This document shows, piece by piece, positions 11,379 through 20,345 of a stretch of 34,661 nucleotides of DNA. A model generated the notes under the pieces. That model was not told where the DNA came from. It did not search any database and was given only the letters and a program-made list of their open reading frames with translations. Each line of letters begins with the position of its first letter. Positions within the stretch are counted from its first letter, which is position 1. This DNA comes from Takakia lepidozioides (taxonomy: Eukaryota; Streptophyta; Takakiopsida; Takakiales; Takakiaceae): the NCBI GenBank assembly GCA_030704615.1, contig JAKLZA010000333.1, positions 1 through 34,661 on the forward strand, read 5' to 3'. Position numbers and translations under genes: made by a program.

Positions 11379-11646
11379 AGCCTTACTTCAAAGATGAAGC
11401 ACGTCCGAATCGGCAGCAAGTGTTGCGTCCGCCACCTATGCTGTTGGATCATGAAAATGAACCGAGTACGAGGTGGAGGCAATACTTAAGTCGAGGAGGT
11501 TCAAGAACCGAGAAACGGAGTATCTCGTCAAATGGAAGGGCTATCATCTTGTGGAGGCATCTTGGGTGCGTGCCTCAGAAATGGGAAACGCATCCGAGGC
11601 AGTTGCAGCGTTCGAAGGGCGACCTCAAAAGCGGAAGAAGCGTTGA
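11341..11646 (+). pseudogene. Integrase C-terminus and chromodomain
   Basis: After the break the frame reads KVHPVFHVSLLKPYFKDEA. A third frameshift near 11464 leads into a chromodomain: EVEAILKSRRFKNRETEYLV, then KWKGYHLVEASWV, ending in a basic tail PQKRKKR and a TGA at 11644-11646. The aromatic and acidic pattern (EYLVKWKGY, ASWV) is the classic methyl-lysine reader fold. In chromoviruses this domain steers insertion into heterochromatin. The first cage aromatic is not certain because it lies near the frameshift. Confidence 0.85.
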
Positions 11647-12550
11647 TGGGGACATCAACCTTGGAGCGTGGGGAGGAAATGCATGCTTAGCCCGGTTTAG
11701 CTAGCTCAGGAATCCGATTGCAAAAACTTGTATTGTACAAAAATTTGTGATAAAGGAAATGGGTTCCAAATATTGTGCGTCCTATTGTGTTTGGAATGGT
11801 GATGCATGGTGTGGTTGGCTAGTGTGTAGAATGCATGCTAGCTTACAAAAGTGGGAGAGGTAAATTGGGTTAATCGTGTGTTTGCGCAGTGCCGAAATCG
11901 GGTGACTCCCATCCAAGGGGCAAGGAAACTTGCGCCTTATTTGGGAGTTCAAGTGCTAGTGCGCACCTGGCGCGTGCGCGTACTATAACTGCGCTACCGA
12001 GGGGGTTGCCTTGTAGTGCGGGCTAACGCGGAAGCTACGTGCTTCCGTTCACGTACTATAATCGTGTAGCCTCGGGACGAAGTCGTAGTGCGGCTTCGGC
12101 GTGTTCCCGTACCTCAGGCCAGCATTCCAAGGCGGACCCAATTGTAGTGATTGGGGCGCACGGTTGGTTCAAGGTTATCTTCCTAGTCAAAGAGGGTTCC
12201 AGGTGAACCCTTGCTCAAGGTGATGCCAAAAGCGGCATCATGAGCGATCGCAAGCAATGTTGTTGCAGTAAGGCGATTCGATCCTCGGGGAGGATCGTTC
12301 CTTGGCCTTGAAGTAGGCCAAGAAGAGTGCACTGGGAGGAGCTGGAGAGGCTCCACCCTTGGCCGGGACTTGGAGGAAGTCGGCCGAACTAGCTAGTGGA
12401 GAGTAGAGTCAAGTGTGGGTTTGGTTCTTTGCCATGGGACGCCATGGTACAGAAACAAACTCCTTGATGTGGGACGCCACAACTTGGATGTTCGTTTCTA
12501 CAAAATGGACAAGTCGATGAGGACATCGACTCCCTGTTGGTAGGGGTGTG
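11647..12550 (+). other. 3' non-coding region of the chromovirus with an imperfect duplication
   Basis: No gene is seen in these 900 bases. Around 11975-12110 two related copies of about 75 bp occur (shared words CGTACTATAA and TTGTAGTGCGG / TCGTAGTGCGG). The purine stretch just before the 3' LTR (TTGGTAGGGGTGTG) is a weak candidate for the polypurine tract. Confidence 0.5.
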
Positions 12551-13291
12551 TGTCGCGGCCCTTTGCCTTGAGGGCGGGGGGTCGGGACACATCAGGGGCT
12601 GCCCCTGTGGTGGGGGCAGCGGCAGCGATAGGTATGGGGGGGCTGAGGCACCCTTGAGTGCCCAAGGCACTCAGGGAAGCGGAGGCGCTCACTAGGTGGA
12701 GCCCCGCACACCGGGTTGCGGTGGGGGTGGCTCCACAAGCGGTGTTGGCTCCACAAGGTGGTGGTAGCTTAGTGGGACTTAGTGGGGGTGGCATAGGACT
12801 CACCATGGGGCGGAGACCTCGTGGTGGGAGTCGTGGGGAGTCTTGGGACTCATCACGGTCCATAGGGGCCGCGGTGAGCGGGCCAAGACTCACCGCGACT
12901 CACCACCGGGAGTCGAGGGTTTTCGTGGTGGTTCGCCATAAAATGGCATGGCTGGTTGTGGAACCCCCGCGGACAGCTACAGAAGTATATATAGGGAGTA
13001 GTAACCCCGAGAACGGTGCAAGCCCGTTGGTGACCAAAAACTAGTGAGTAAGCGAGCGAGCCGGAAAGCGACCAAAGAGTGGGGAGCTGTTCCGGACTGC
13101 CATCTACCAAAGGGAATTCTCCTAGTCACAAAGAGGTGGAGGGTTTAGAAGGAAGCGAAGGGGGGACCGTTATGTCCCGGTGAGCAGCCGAAGCTCCAAG
13201 TTGGCCCGGGCCAGGTTGGGAGTCAGGCGCGCGCATCAAAGCGAGTAACTATGACTTGAAGGGGGAGCTTACCGGAGTGAGGTGCGCGACA
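12551..13291 (+). repeat. 3' LTR of the chromovirus
   Basis: The 741-bp LTR starts TGTCGCGGCC and ends GTGCGCGACA. It has the same internal landmarks as the 5' LTR, including TATATATA at 12986-12993, plus an extra 17-bp segment near 12742 that repeats the neighbouring TTGGCTCCACAAG motif. Confidence 0.92.
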
Positions 13292-13413
13292 TAATGTTAG
13301 AGGACTGTCGGGGACTTAGACACTTATATTGGATCTATAGGGTACCCTTAATTTTTGCACAGACTGAGACCAACAGGAGCCTTAGGAGTGACAGCAGCGC
13401 ACTGTAAAGGGGG

Positions 13414-13605
13414 TTACACAGCGTCACAGTCGTCACAGCCGACACAGCCAACACAGCCCGTCACAGTCGTCATAGCAGACACAGCCGACACAGCCACACA
13501 GCCAGTCACAGCCCGACACAGCCAAACATAGTCGCACAGCCAGTCACAGCCCGTCACAGTTTCACACAGCCAGTCACAGCTTGACACAGCTGTCACGATC
13601 ATAGG
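13414..13605. repeat. CACAGCC/GTCACAG minisatellite
   Basis: About 190 bp of short degenerate tandem units (CACAGCC, GTCACAGCC, GACACAGCC; 8-13 bp each). The Cys-rich frame on the opposite strand is only a translation of this repeat. Confidence 0.8.
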
Positions 13606-14500
13606 GAACGGAGAGCAGAACATGGAACGACTGTGGGGAACAACACCTGCGAAGGGAACATGTTAGTTCACAGACGACGGTTAGTGAGGGAAACGGTTAG
13701 AACCACGGGTAGGAAGATAAAGGGAGAAGCGGGGAATTTTGGGGATGATTCGGAGGAGGACTTCTTGGTCATGGAGGAGAGGGGATCGGGCAGAGATGAA
13801 GAACGGAAGTGAAGATAGAGAGATGATGAGTAGATGCTTGATATATGCAAGGTTGTATGATATTGTAGAGCAGATTAGAGACACAATGGCTTCGGCCTGA
13901 TACCTGATAAATCATAATCGGATACTTTTACGATACAATCACACTGTGTAGAGAGATCTGAGTGAAGCTGTGGAATGAATGGATGAGTTGATGGAATCCA
14001 ATAGATTGATAAAGCAAACTGATACTTAATTATCAATGGTAAGATAGCTAACATGAATACCAAAAGGGAAACAAATAGGAAACACCCCCATGATACACTA
14101 GCTGTAGGTCATGACTGATTGTTCTGCGCGGGCTGAGTACTTAGAGATTTCCAACTCTTCTATCTTGGAGTTTCCGCCTCGAATAGCGAAGGGATGGGTG
14201 AGTAAAAGCCGTGCGACAACCACGAATATTGGCATGGCAGATATGACTACCAGTCACGGTCATGGCTAGACTGGAATGACGTGCACATATTGCTAGACAG
14301 ACATATGACTTCATGACTCTCACTCTAATGCATTCTGCCAGATCATCACATGGATGAATCACTACATGACTGCACGTGTCGACACATGCTTTTCTGGTTA
14401 TATATATAATATATGAGTATTTATATTTTGAAAAAACGGAGACTCTGACTACTAGAATGAATTAAAAAAAAACAAAAGAATAACAAAGTGCAAAAAGATT
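13606..14500. other. Intergenic stretch with no recognised gene
   Basis: AT-richer sequence with frames below 75 codons and no domain. A TATATATATAATATAT tract occurs near 14400. Nothing else is supported. Confidence 0.4.
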
Positions 14501-14504
14501 TAAA

Positions 14505-14735
14505 AAAAAACACATCGGCTGGTAAGTGGCACAGTGTGTCGCCCTGGTGGTTTGGGGTTCAAACCCGCTGCCCTTATCTCGTGTGTGGGATTGTTTGTGA
14601 CGGTATGTCTGGGCGTTGATTGTCATGTAGGTCTTATGGCCCTTAAATGAAGGCGGGTGAATTTTTCCCCCTCCTCAAGGGCCTGTGGTTTCCTTTAAGA
14701 AAAAAAATAAAATAAAAAAAATAAAAAAGGGGCTC
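14505..14735 (+). repeat. tRNA-derived SINE with poly-A-rich tail
   Basis: The 5' part carries an RNA polymerase III promoter. The A box is TGGCACAGTGTG at about 14527, one mismatch from consensus, and the B box GGGTTCAAACCC follows about 30 bases later, a near-exact match. A body of about 150 bp ends in AAGAAAAAAAATAAAATAAA. This combination is typical of plant tRNA-derived SINEs. No functional tRNA cloverleaf was found. Target duplications cannot be read with confidence because both flanks are A-rich. Confidence 0.7.
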
Positions 14736-14932
14736 TTAGGGTTTACAAAAAGGTTAAAAAACTTAAAAAGTTGCCCATCACGATAGCGTGAACAAACTTA
14801 GAGCAAGCGGGAGGGAGAGAGAGAGAGGGCTGGGACTTAGAGCGAGCGAGCGGGAGTGAGGGCAAACATGCATGGGAGGCCCGCAGTTGGAGCAACCTTC
14901 GCATCTGAAGCAATCAACCCTAAAAACGCTAG

Positions 14933-15912
14933 GGTATGTGTGGGAGAAAGTGCTTTCGCCAAAGTTCATGGCACATCCTTCTACGAGTGGATGGAGGATG
15001 CGGCTGGCCAACATTATGGAAAAGTGTTCCATGGATCAATGACGGCGCTTTCTCTCACATCGATGCAGGATATTCTGAACACATACAGTGGGTTCAAGGG
15101 ACTTGGAAGCATCGTAGACGTTGGAGGAGGTGTGGGAGCGTGCATGGAAATGTTGGTGAAAAAGTATCCGAGCATTCAAGCCATCAGCTTTGACCAACCC
15201 CATGTTGTGGAGCTGGCTCCTCACTTACCTGGTATCTCCGTCGCATACGTGTATTCCCTTGGTTTTTCAAGTTCACTGATTTGAAGATGTGAAATGTGCT
15301 CAATTTGTTGTCTTCCTCCTCGGAGGGTTCTTAGTTTTGTTGACTAAATCTCTTCCTTTCCCCTGCGAGGCAAAAAATAAAATAAAAATGTGCTCAATCA
15401 ATAAATGCTGCGGTAAGGATCCCCTGGATTCGACGACCACCAGTTGTGATTTGCAACATGAGTAGGAAGACTGCGGACCTCTTTGGTGTCCAACAATTCT
15501 GTACCATGTTCTGTAGTCAGGCTGGGCCTTCTTCTGGTGTTGCAGTTAGGGGGTGTTCGAACTTCGAACAAAGGACAATCCATGACGCAACGTGTATACA
15601 TATAGTCGTAAGTGGAATCAGATGTACCGGCTCTGTTGAATCGACACTGAGAAGGTTACTTGCGAAAAGAACTTCGGGTATTCAGAGCAGGATTACCATT
15701 GGAATAGTTATGAAGAGGCGGAGAGAGAAGCTGAGCTTGGACCACAATCATAACTTGATTCTACGAGTGTGACCAAAAAGCTCCTCATATTGTTCAATTT
15801 ACATAGGGCATTCTAGGGTAACCATGGGTGCGTTGTAATGGGTGCAGGAGTGAAGCTAGTCGGTGGAAACATGTTTGAGAGCGTGCCCTCTACAGATGCT
15901 ACCTTCCTGAAG
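14933..15912 (+). pseudogene. Caffeate-type (COMT family) O-methyltransferase fragment, two exons
   Basis: Exon A (about 14933-15231) encodes the helix-turn region before the SAM site (FAKVHGTSFYEWMEDAAGQ, SMQDILNTYSGFKGLGS). It continues with the SAM-binding glycine loop IVDVGGGVGACMEML and the strand YPSIQAISFDQPHVV. It ends at a GTATCT donor. Exon B (15848-15912) begins after GGTGCAG and reads VKLVGGNMFESVPSTDATFLK, matching the next family segment, and ends at AAG|GTTCGT. Intron phase agrees (CCT G / GA GTG). The dimerisation domain upstream and the catalytic His region (LHDW) downstream are absent, so this is a gene fragment or relic. Intact plant enzymes of this family (about 360 residues) methylate phenylpropanoids. 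Confidence 0.75.
15305..15385 (+). repeat. Short retroposon insertion with 13-bp target duplication
   Basis: Eighty-one bases ending in CAAAAAATAAAATAA are flanked on both sides by AAATGTGCTCAAT (15292-15304 and 15386-15398). This is the footprint of an L1-type retroposition, probably a truncated SINE, in the intron of the O-methyltransferase fragment. Confidence 0.7.
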
Positions 15913-16331
15913 GTTCGTTTCGCCCTTTACTCTTGGGAATTTTTATAACTAGTGCATCGAATCCATCACAATCGTTCCCGAAGTAAGAGTAGAGTACTTA
16001 TCTACATTCCAAGATCTTTGGAATCATTCCAGCTTCAACTGTACTGCTGCCATGCACATCTTTTTGCTTGTATAAGTCGTCATACATTTGTGTTGACCTC
16101 CCAAGCTTAGCTGCTGCAGGCAACCTCTGAACCTCTAACTTGAGATCCTTTCCCAGCTTGTAACGTACATGATATTAAATCAAATAGAAGTCAACTGGAA
16201 TTTGCGAGCTCTTGAAGCAAGTGACGTGACAGGGCTTAGGTTTTGGCTGGGAGCTCGCTGTTCTTGGGAGAGTCAGCTTCGTCTTAGCAGGCCGTGTTTC
16301 AATCTCTACCCGCTCGGCTCTGATTTTACAG
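15913..16331. other. No gene recognised downstream of the O-methyltransferase exons
   Basis: No continuation of the O-methyltransferase (LHDW region) is visible in any frame. From about 16255 the sequence belongs to the duplicated segment that precedes the OSB-like exons. Confidence 0.4.
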
Positions 16332-17165
16332 CACGGAGCAGAGCTGGCATGAGTTTCTTGAAGATCCTTCACGATGGTGGGACAACCGCAATCGCAAGGT
16401 GTGGCTTTTTCTTAATGTACGATGTGAAGAAGTTTGTCCATCTTGCAAATTTGGGTTGTTGGCTCCTGTTAGTACCATGATTTGGTATTCTTCCTGATGT
16501 TTACAAGGTTCTTGGGAGAGTTAGTTTGGTCTTAGCAGGCCGTGTTTCAATCTCTGCCCACTCAGCTGTACCATGGTGGTTCTCACTGACCAATCCGACA
16601 TTACCTAACTACAGACACAAGCAGCACACACAAGAGGTCCTCTTGGGTTCATGGTCAGTCAAATCCTCCATGGGTCATGACACAAGGTCGAGGACAATGT
16701 GGTGAGGGCACCTTCTTCTTCGACCTATTTCAGCCTGTTTTGCCCTCTCATCAGACTCGGCCCTTCATTTGCAGCACGGAGCAGAGCTGGCATGAGATTT
16801 TTAAAGATCCTTCACGATGGTGCGACAACCGCAATGGCAAGGTGTGGTTTTTCCTTAATGTACGATGTGAAGAAGTTTGTCCATCCTGCAAATGTGGACT
16901 GTTGGCTCTTGTTAGTACCATGATTTGGTATTCTTCCTGATGTTTCAAGGTTCTTGGGAGAATCAGCTTGGTCTTAGCAGGCCGTGTTTCAATCTCTGCC
17001 TGCTCATCTGCACCATGCTGGTTCTCACAGACCAATCCGACATTACCTGACTACAAGACACAAGCAGTACACACAAGAGGTCCTTTTGGGTTGATGGTCG
17101 GTCAAATCCTCTATGGGTTCTTCTCCGACCTATTTCAGCTTGTTTTTCCCTCTCATCAGACTCGG
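16255..17165 (+). repeat. Tandem duplication around OSB-like exons
   Basis: The segment beginning TTCTTGGGAGAGTCAGCTT occurs three times (about 16260, 16510, 16950), each followed by CAGGCCGTGTTTCAATCTCT. The following CCAATCCGACATTACCT is present in the last two. The duplication spans the first two PDF exons, so the exons were multiplied by local duplication. Confidence 0.75.
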
Positions 17166-17977
17166 CCCTGAGATGCATATTGAATTATGTAAGTTAGCTC
17201 GTTGCTCATTGATAAGTAGGGTTGGGGGTGTTTGCTGGAATGATTGATGTATGCATGATTTTGTGTAGAGGCATAGATAGCTGAAGGAGCAGGGATAGAG
17301 TGTGCTAATAAAGGCACCTTCTTCAACACATTTCACCCTGTTTTTCTCTCTTATCAAAACCGGCCCTAAATTTCAATGTCTGCAAGTTAGCTGGTTGAGT
17401 GAATCTAGTTTGGAGTGACTTTGACATGATATTGCCAATGTGACAACATGAAAGTATCGAAAAACAGTTAACGGAGATGAGGGGAAGCTGTGGAATGAAT
17501 ATTTTTCTGACCCCAGTCAATGGTGGGACAACCGAGGCAAAAAGGTAAATGCATGTTGGATTACAAAGAGTAGATGCAATTGAGAATAGGAACTAGTGTG
17601 ATAAGTTGAGTTGGGTGTTTGCTGGAACAAATGTAGGCTGTCATTATCAGCTGCTAACAGCAATGCAAGGATATATGCATGATCTGTGCAGAGGCATGGA
17701 TAGTTGAAGGAGCAAGGATAGAGTGTGGGTCCAGATCATCCAAGAGAGCCGGATTTCAAGCTCCAGATTACCGACGATTCCCTATGGAAGGATAGCTACA
17801 AGAAACCTGCATGGGTAGATGGTCATGGGTAGATGGTAGATAGTTTGGAGTGACTTTGACATGATACTGCCAAAGTGACAATAGGAAAGTATCCATAAAC
17901 AGGTAACAGAGATGAGGAGAAGCTGTGGAATGAACTTTTCTGACCCCAGTCAATGGTGGGACAACAGAGGCAAAAAG
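16332..17977 (+). pseudogene. OSB-like gene fragments: repeated PDF-motif exons
   Basis: Four short exon-like units encode W-x-E-(F/Y/L)-F-x-D-P-S-(R/Q)-W-(W/C)-D-N-R-x-x-K and end at K with a GT donor: 16332-16398 (SWHEFLEDPSRWWDNRNRK), 16775-16841, 17468-17544 (LWNEYFSDPSQWWDNRGKK) and 17903-17977 (2-bp deletion). The first two follow good TTTACAG / TTTGCAG acceptors. Between the last two, 17722-about 17814 reads HPREPDFKLQITDDSLW and KDSYKKPAWV, the second half of the same motif. Together they match the PDF motif of plant Organellar Single-stranded DNA-Binding proteins. The N-terminal OB fold and targeting peptide were not found, and unit 4 is out of frame, so this is a relic or a much rearranged gene. 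Confidence 0.65.
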
Positions 17978-18234
17978 GTGAATGCCTGTTAGATTACAGA
18001 GAGTAGCAGACGCAATTCAGCATAGGCACTAAGACAAACTTTCCTTCCCCGTAAGGGTGTGTTTTGGTATCTGAGCGAATAAATATTTTATCTAAGAATA
18101 TAATTTCAAAATTTGTTATTAATAATGTGCCACTGTCCCCTGTTGGTCAAAAGTAATAACAATTATTATTATTATTATTATTATAGTAATTATAATAACA
18201 ATAAATTAAATCCCCAACCCCCCTCCCCACAGCG
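17978..18234. other. AT-rich stretch with (ATT)n microsatellite
   Basis: An ATT/TTA run at about 18160-18186 followed by TAATTATAATAACAATAAAT. No gene is seen. Confidence 0.6.
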
Positions 18235-18365
18235 ACGCGTGTCAATTGATATGAGGAACCACGTGTCAAAATCGCGATGCGACACGTGCTGACGTCTGAT
18301 TCCCTCCTCTGCAGTCGGGATGGCGTCGAAGTCTGACACGTGGTGTGTTCTGTAGAGAGCACGTG
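18235..18365. promoter_or_regulatory. Cluster of four G-boxes (ABRE-like CACGTG)
   Basis: Perfect CACGTG occurs at 18260-18265, 18283-18288, 18337-18342 and 18360-18365, each within ACACGTG or CACGTGTC context. A CGCGTGTC word lies at about 18236. They form two inverted pairs with the same 23-bp spacing (CACGTGTC...GACACGTG and its mirror). In plants such clusters bind bZIP/bHLH factors, for example ABA-response factors. Which transcript they would serve is unclear. Confidence 0.5.
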
Positions 18366-18597
18366 TCTCTCTTACACAGCGGCTGACATGGACCCGTTCA
18401 GTCATTCAGTAAAGCCAGCGTGTATGACTACCCCCACAGCTGCTCAGGCGCCACGTCACAGCCAGGCTTGCGAGTCATATCTGCCATGCCACAACTGACT
18501 AGGGTTTTACGACTGTAGAGTCATGAAGTCGTAAATGGCTTTCATAACTGCATTTGCAATCATAACACAGAGTCGTAAAAGCCGCAATCTGTTGTAG

Positions 18598-19400
18598 TGT
18601 TAGTGGTGACTTTATATGAAGTCATGTATGACCATAAAGCCGTCAACAGCTTTGTATCCCAATCTGTTCTGTTTGCATCGACTATCTTAGCCGAGATAGT
18701 ACATAATATTTTGTTGATAGCTTCTGCCTGCCCATTACCCTGTGGGTAATAAGTTGTACTCTTCTTATGCACAATCATGAACTCTTTAGTCAAAAGTTCT
18801 ATGGTTTCATTAATGAAGTGACTTCCCTGGTCACTGATAAATTCCAGGGGACAGCCAAATCTTGTAAGTATGTTCTCATACAGGAACCTTGCTGTGGACT
18901 TAGCTGTGTTGTCCCTCAGAGCTTTAACTTCTACCCACTTTGTAGTATAATCAGTGGCTGTGATTATATACTTGTTCTGTGTATTTCTGGCTGGTGGGTT
19001 AATTGGTCCAACAAAGTCTAGTCCCCATTTCTGAAATGGTTCAGTAGGCATCGTAGGATGCAAAGCCATCTTCCCAGATCTCTGCAATGGTCCTAGCCTC
19101 TGACACTCATCACAACTCTTGCAATACTTGTGTACATCCTTGAACAATGTAGGCCACCAGTAACCTGCAAGTAGTATCTTTCTACTGGTAGTCTATTCTC
19201 CAAAATGACCTCCAGCCACTCCTTTACGAACTTCCTCCAAAACTTTATTTACTTCATGGTGGTACAAGCATCGTTTAAGTACTCCATCAGGTCCTAGCTT
19301 ATACATTCTGCCCCCTATCATAGTGTAAGGTATTGATAGCTATTCTCTTCCTCTGCTCCTTCCCATAACTAGGTGGGCACTGACCATGAGTAAGGTAGTA
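18598..19400 (-). pseudogene. Integrase of Ty3/gypsy element 2 (truncated)
   Basis: The zinc-binding part is broken by a stop near 19195 but readable (GGHFGE, then CKSCDECQRLG). The DDE core follows: KWGLDFVGPINPPA holds the first Asp, EFISDQGSHFINET the second, and QGNGQAEAINKIL the Glu. Sequence similarity ends just after SYKVTTNTT at about 18598, where a GTCGTAAA-rich non-coding sequence takes over. The C-terminal domain is absent, so no functional integrase can be made. Confidence 0.85.
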
Positions 19401-19441
19401 TCTGATTGGCCACTGCCAATCTAACCAATATCTGCACTTCC

Positions 19442-20125
19442 CTACACCTCTACTGCAAATAAACTCGCATCAGGTAGTTGGTCGTCTACTCCTGTGGCGG
19501 GCTCTCCTGTTGATAGGCGTGACAAGTGATCTGCCACAAGATGCAAACAGCTAGGCTTGTAAACAACTTCGAACTCAAACTCGTGCAAGATTATTAACCA
19601 CCTTGCTATCCTTCCACTTATCAAAGGCTTGTTCACTAAATAAATCAGAGCCTGATGATCCACATAAAACATAAACTTTCTTCCCAATAGATAATGCCTG
19701 AATTTCTTGACTGCATAAATCATTGCCAATGTTTTTTTTTCAGTTGTACTATAGTTCCTCTCAACACTGTTCATCAACCCGCTAGCATAATACACAGGTG
19801 AATCTATGTTTCCTGTAACATTTTGGGTTAATACTGCTCCCAATGCTTCTCCTGAGGCATCACAGTGAACATGAAATACTACATGCCAGTGAGGGTTAAT
19901 CAGCACAGATGTAGTTGTTACTGACAATGTAAGTTCCTCAAAAGCCTGTTGACATTCCGCTGTCCATGCAAACACTGAATCTTTCTTCAAAAGCTTGCTC
20001 AATGGTGATGCTATCTGTGCATACTGTCTGACAAATCTGTAATAACTGGTTTGACCAAGGAATCTCCTTAAACTCTTAACATTTACTGGTGGTGGAGAGG
20101 CTTTAATGGCCTCTATCTTCCTGGG
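19442..20125 (-). pseudogene. RT C-terminus and RNase H of Ty3/gypsy element 2
   Basis: A 186-codon open frame (20002-19442) holds RNase H with the conserved HCDASGEALGAVLTQ, SVERNYSTTEKKTLAMIYAV and FYVDHQALIYLV segments, then ADHLSRL. Upstream up to 20125 the RT end KSLRRFLGQTSYYRFVRQYA is readable. It would remove the RNA strand during reverse transcription. It is cut at 20125 by the MULE insertion. Confidence 0.88.
20117..20125. repeat. 9-bp target site duplication, left copy
   Basis: CTTCCTGGG, repeated exactly at 33220-33228. Nine bases is the size typical of Mutator-superfamily insertions. Confidence 0.85.
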
Positions 20126-20181
20126 GGGGCTGCTATTTCATGAGCGGCATGAGCATGAGCGGAAAAAAAAAAAGCATGAGC
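20126..20181 (+). repeat. Left terminal inverted repeat with CATGAGC words
   Basis: TGCTATTTCATGAGCGGCATG, then ATGAGC words and a second GCATGAGCAG after an A-run. The first 15 bases match the right end exactly. Confidence 0.8.
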
Positions 20182-20345
20182 AGACCATTGTGAGTCCACG
20201 GAAATAGGGTTAGGAGGCACGGAAATAGGGTCATGTGAAGTTGGAATGTGGCACCAGTGGACTTGAAATGCAACATTTTATTGCAAATTTTGTGGCAAGC
20301 CACGTCTATACAAGTGTGTTCTAACTGTCATAGCCGGAATGGGCA

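Larger units (their letters stand above)
6308..13291 (+). mobile_element. Chromovirus (Ty3/gypsy LTR retrotransposon), 6,984 bp
   Basis: Two LTRs (6308-7031 and 12551-13291) bound a primer-binding site, a fused gag-pol frame, integrase and a chromodomain in the order Gag-PR-RT-RNase H-INT-chromodomain. LTRs start TGTCGCG and end CGACA. By eye they differ at roughly 25 positions plus a 17-bp insertion, so the insertion is not recent. The five bases flanking each side (GCAAT at 6303-6307, TAATG at 13292-13296) do not match, and the right flank does not continue the transposase gene broken on the left, so the element or its surroundings have been rearranged since insertion. Confidence 0.92.
18598..20125 (-). 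mobile_element. Ty3/gypsy element 2, 3' part (RT end, RNase H, integrase)
   Basis: Minus-strand remains of an older Ty3/gypsy element. Its reverse transcriptase reads up to DPRKIEAIKASPPPVNVK and RRFLGQTSYYRF at the left edge of the 13-kb MULE (20125). Beyond the MULE, at 33229, the preceding RT residues VLLGHIVVKRG continue, so the two parts were once adjacent. On the 3' side the integrase reading ends at about 18598 in unrelated sequence, so the end of the integrase and the 3' LTR are missing. Confidence 0.85.

Noticed and set aside
6308-13291. Endogenous pararetrovirus
   Set aside because: LTRs, integrase and a chromodomain are present and no movement or coat protein is seen, which defines a chromovirus retrotransposon.
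13414-13623. Cys-rich small protein on the minus strand
   Set aside because: It only reflects translation of the CACAGCC minisatellite.
14520-14590. tRNA gene
   Set aside because: A and B boxes are present but no acceptor stem or anticodon arm folds, and an A-rich tail follows; this fits a SINE.
14856-15284. Functional O-methyltransferase gene
   Set aside because: Only the middle exons are present; the dimerisation and catalytic-His parts are missing, so function is not supported.
18480-18600. LTR end of the second gypsy element
   Set aside because: The integrase similarity simply stops near 18598; repeated GTCGTAAA words are visible but no TG...CA boundary or duplicate copy supports an LTR.
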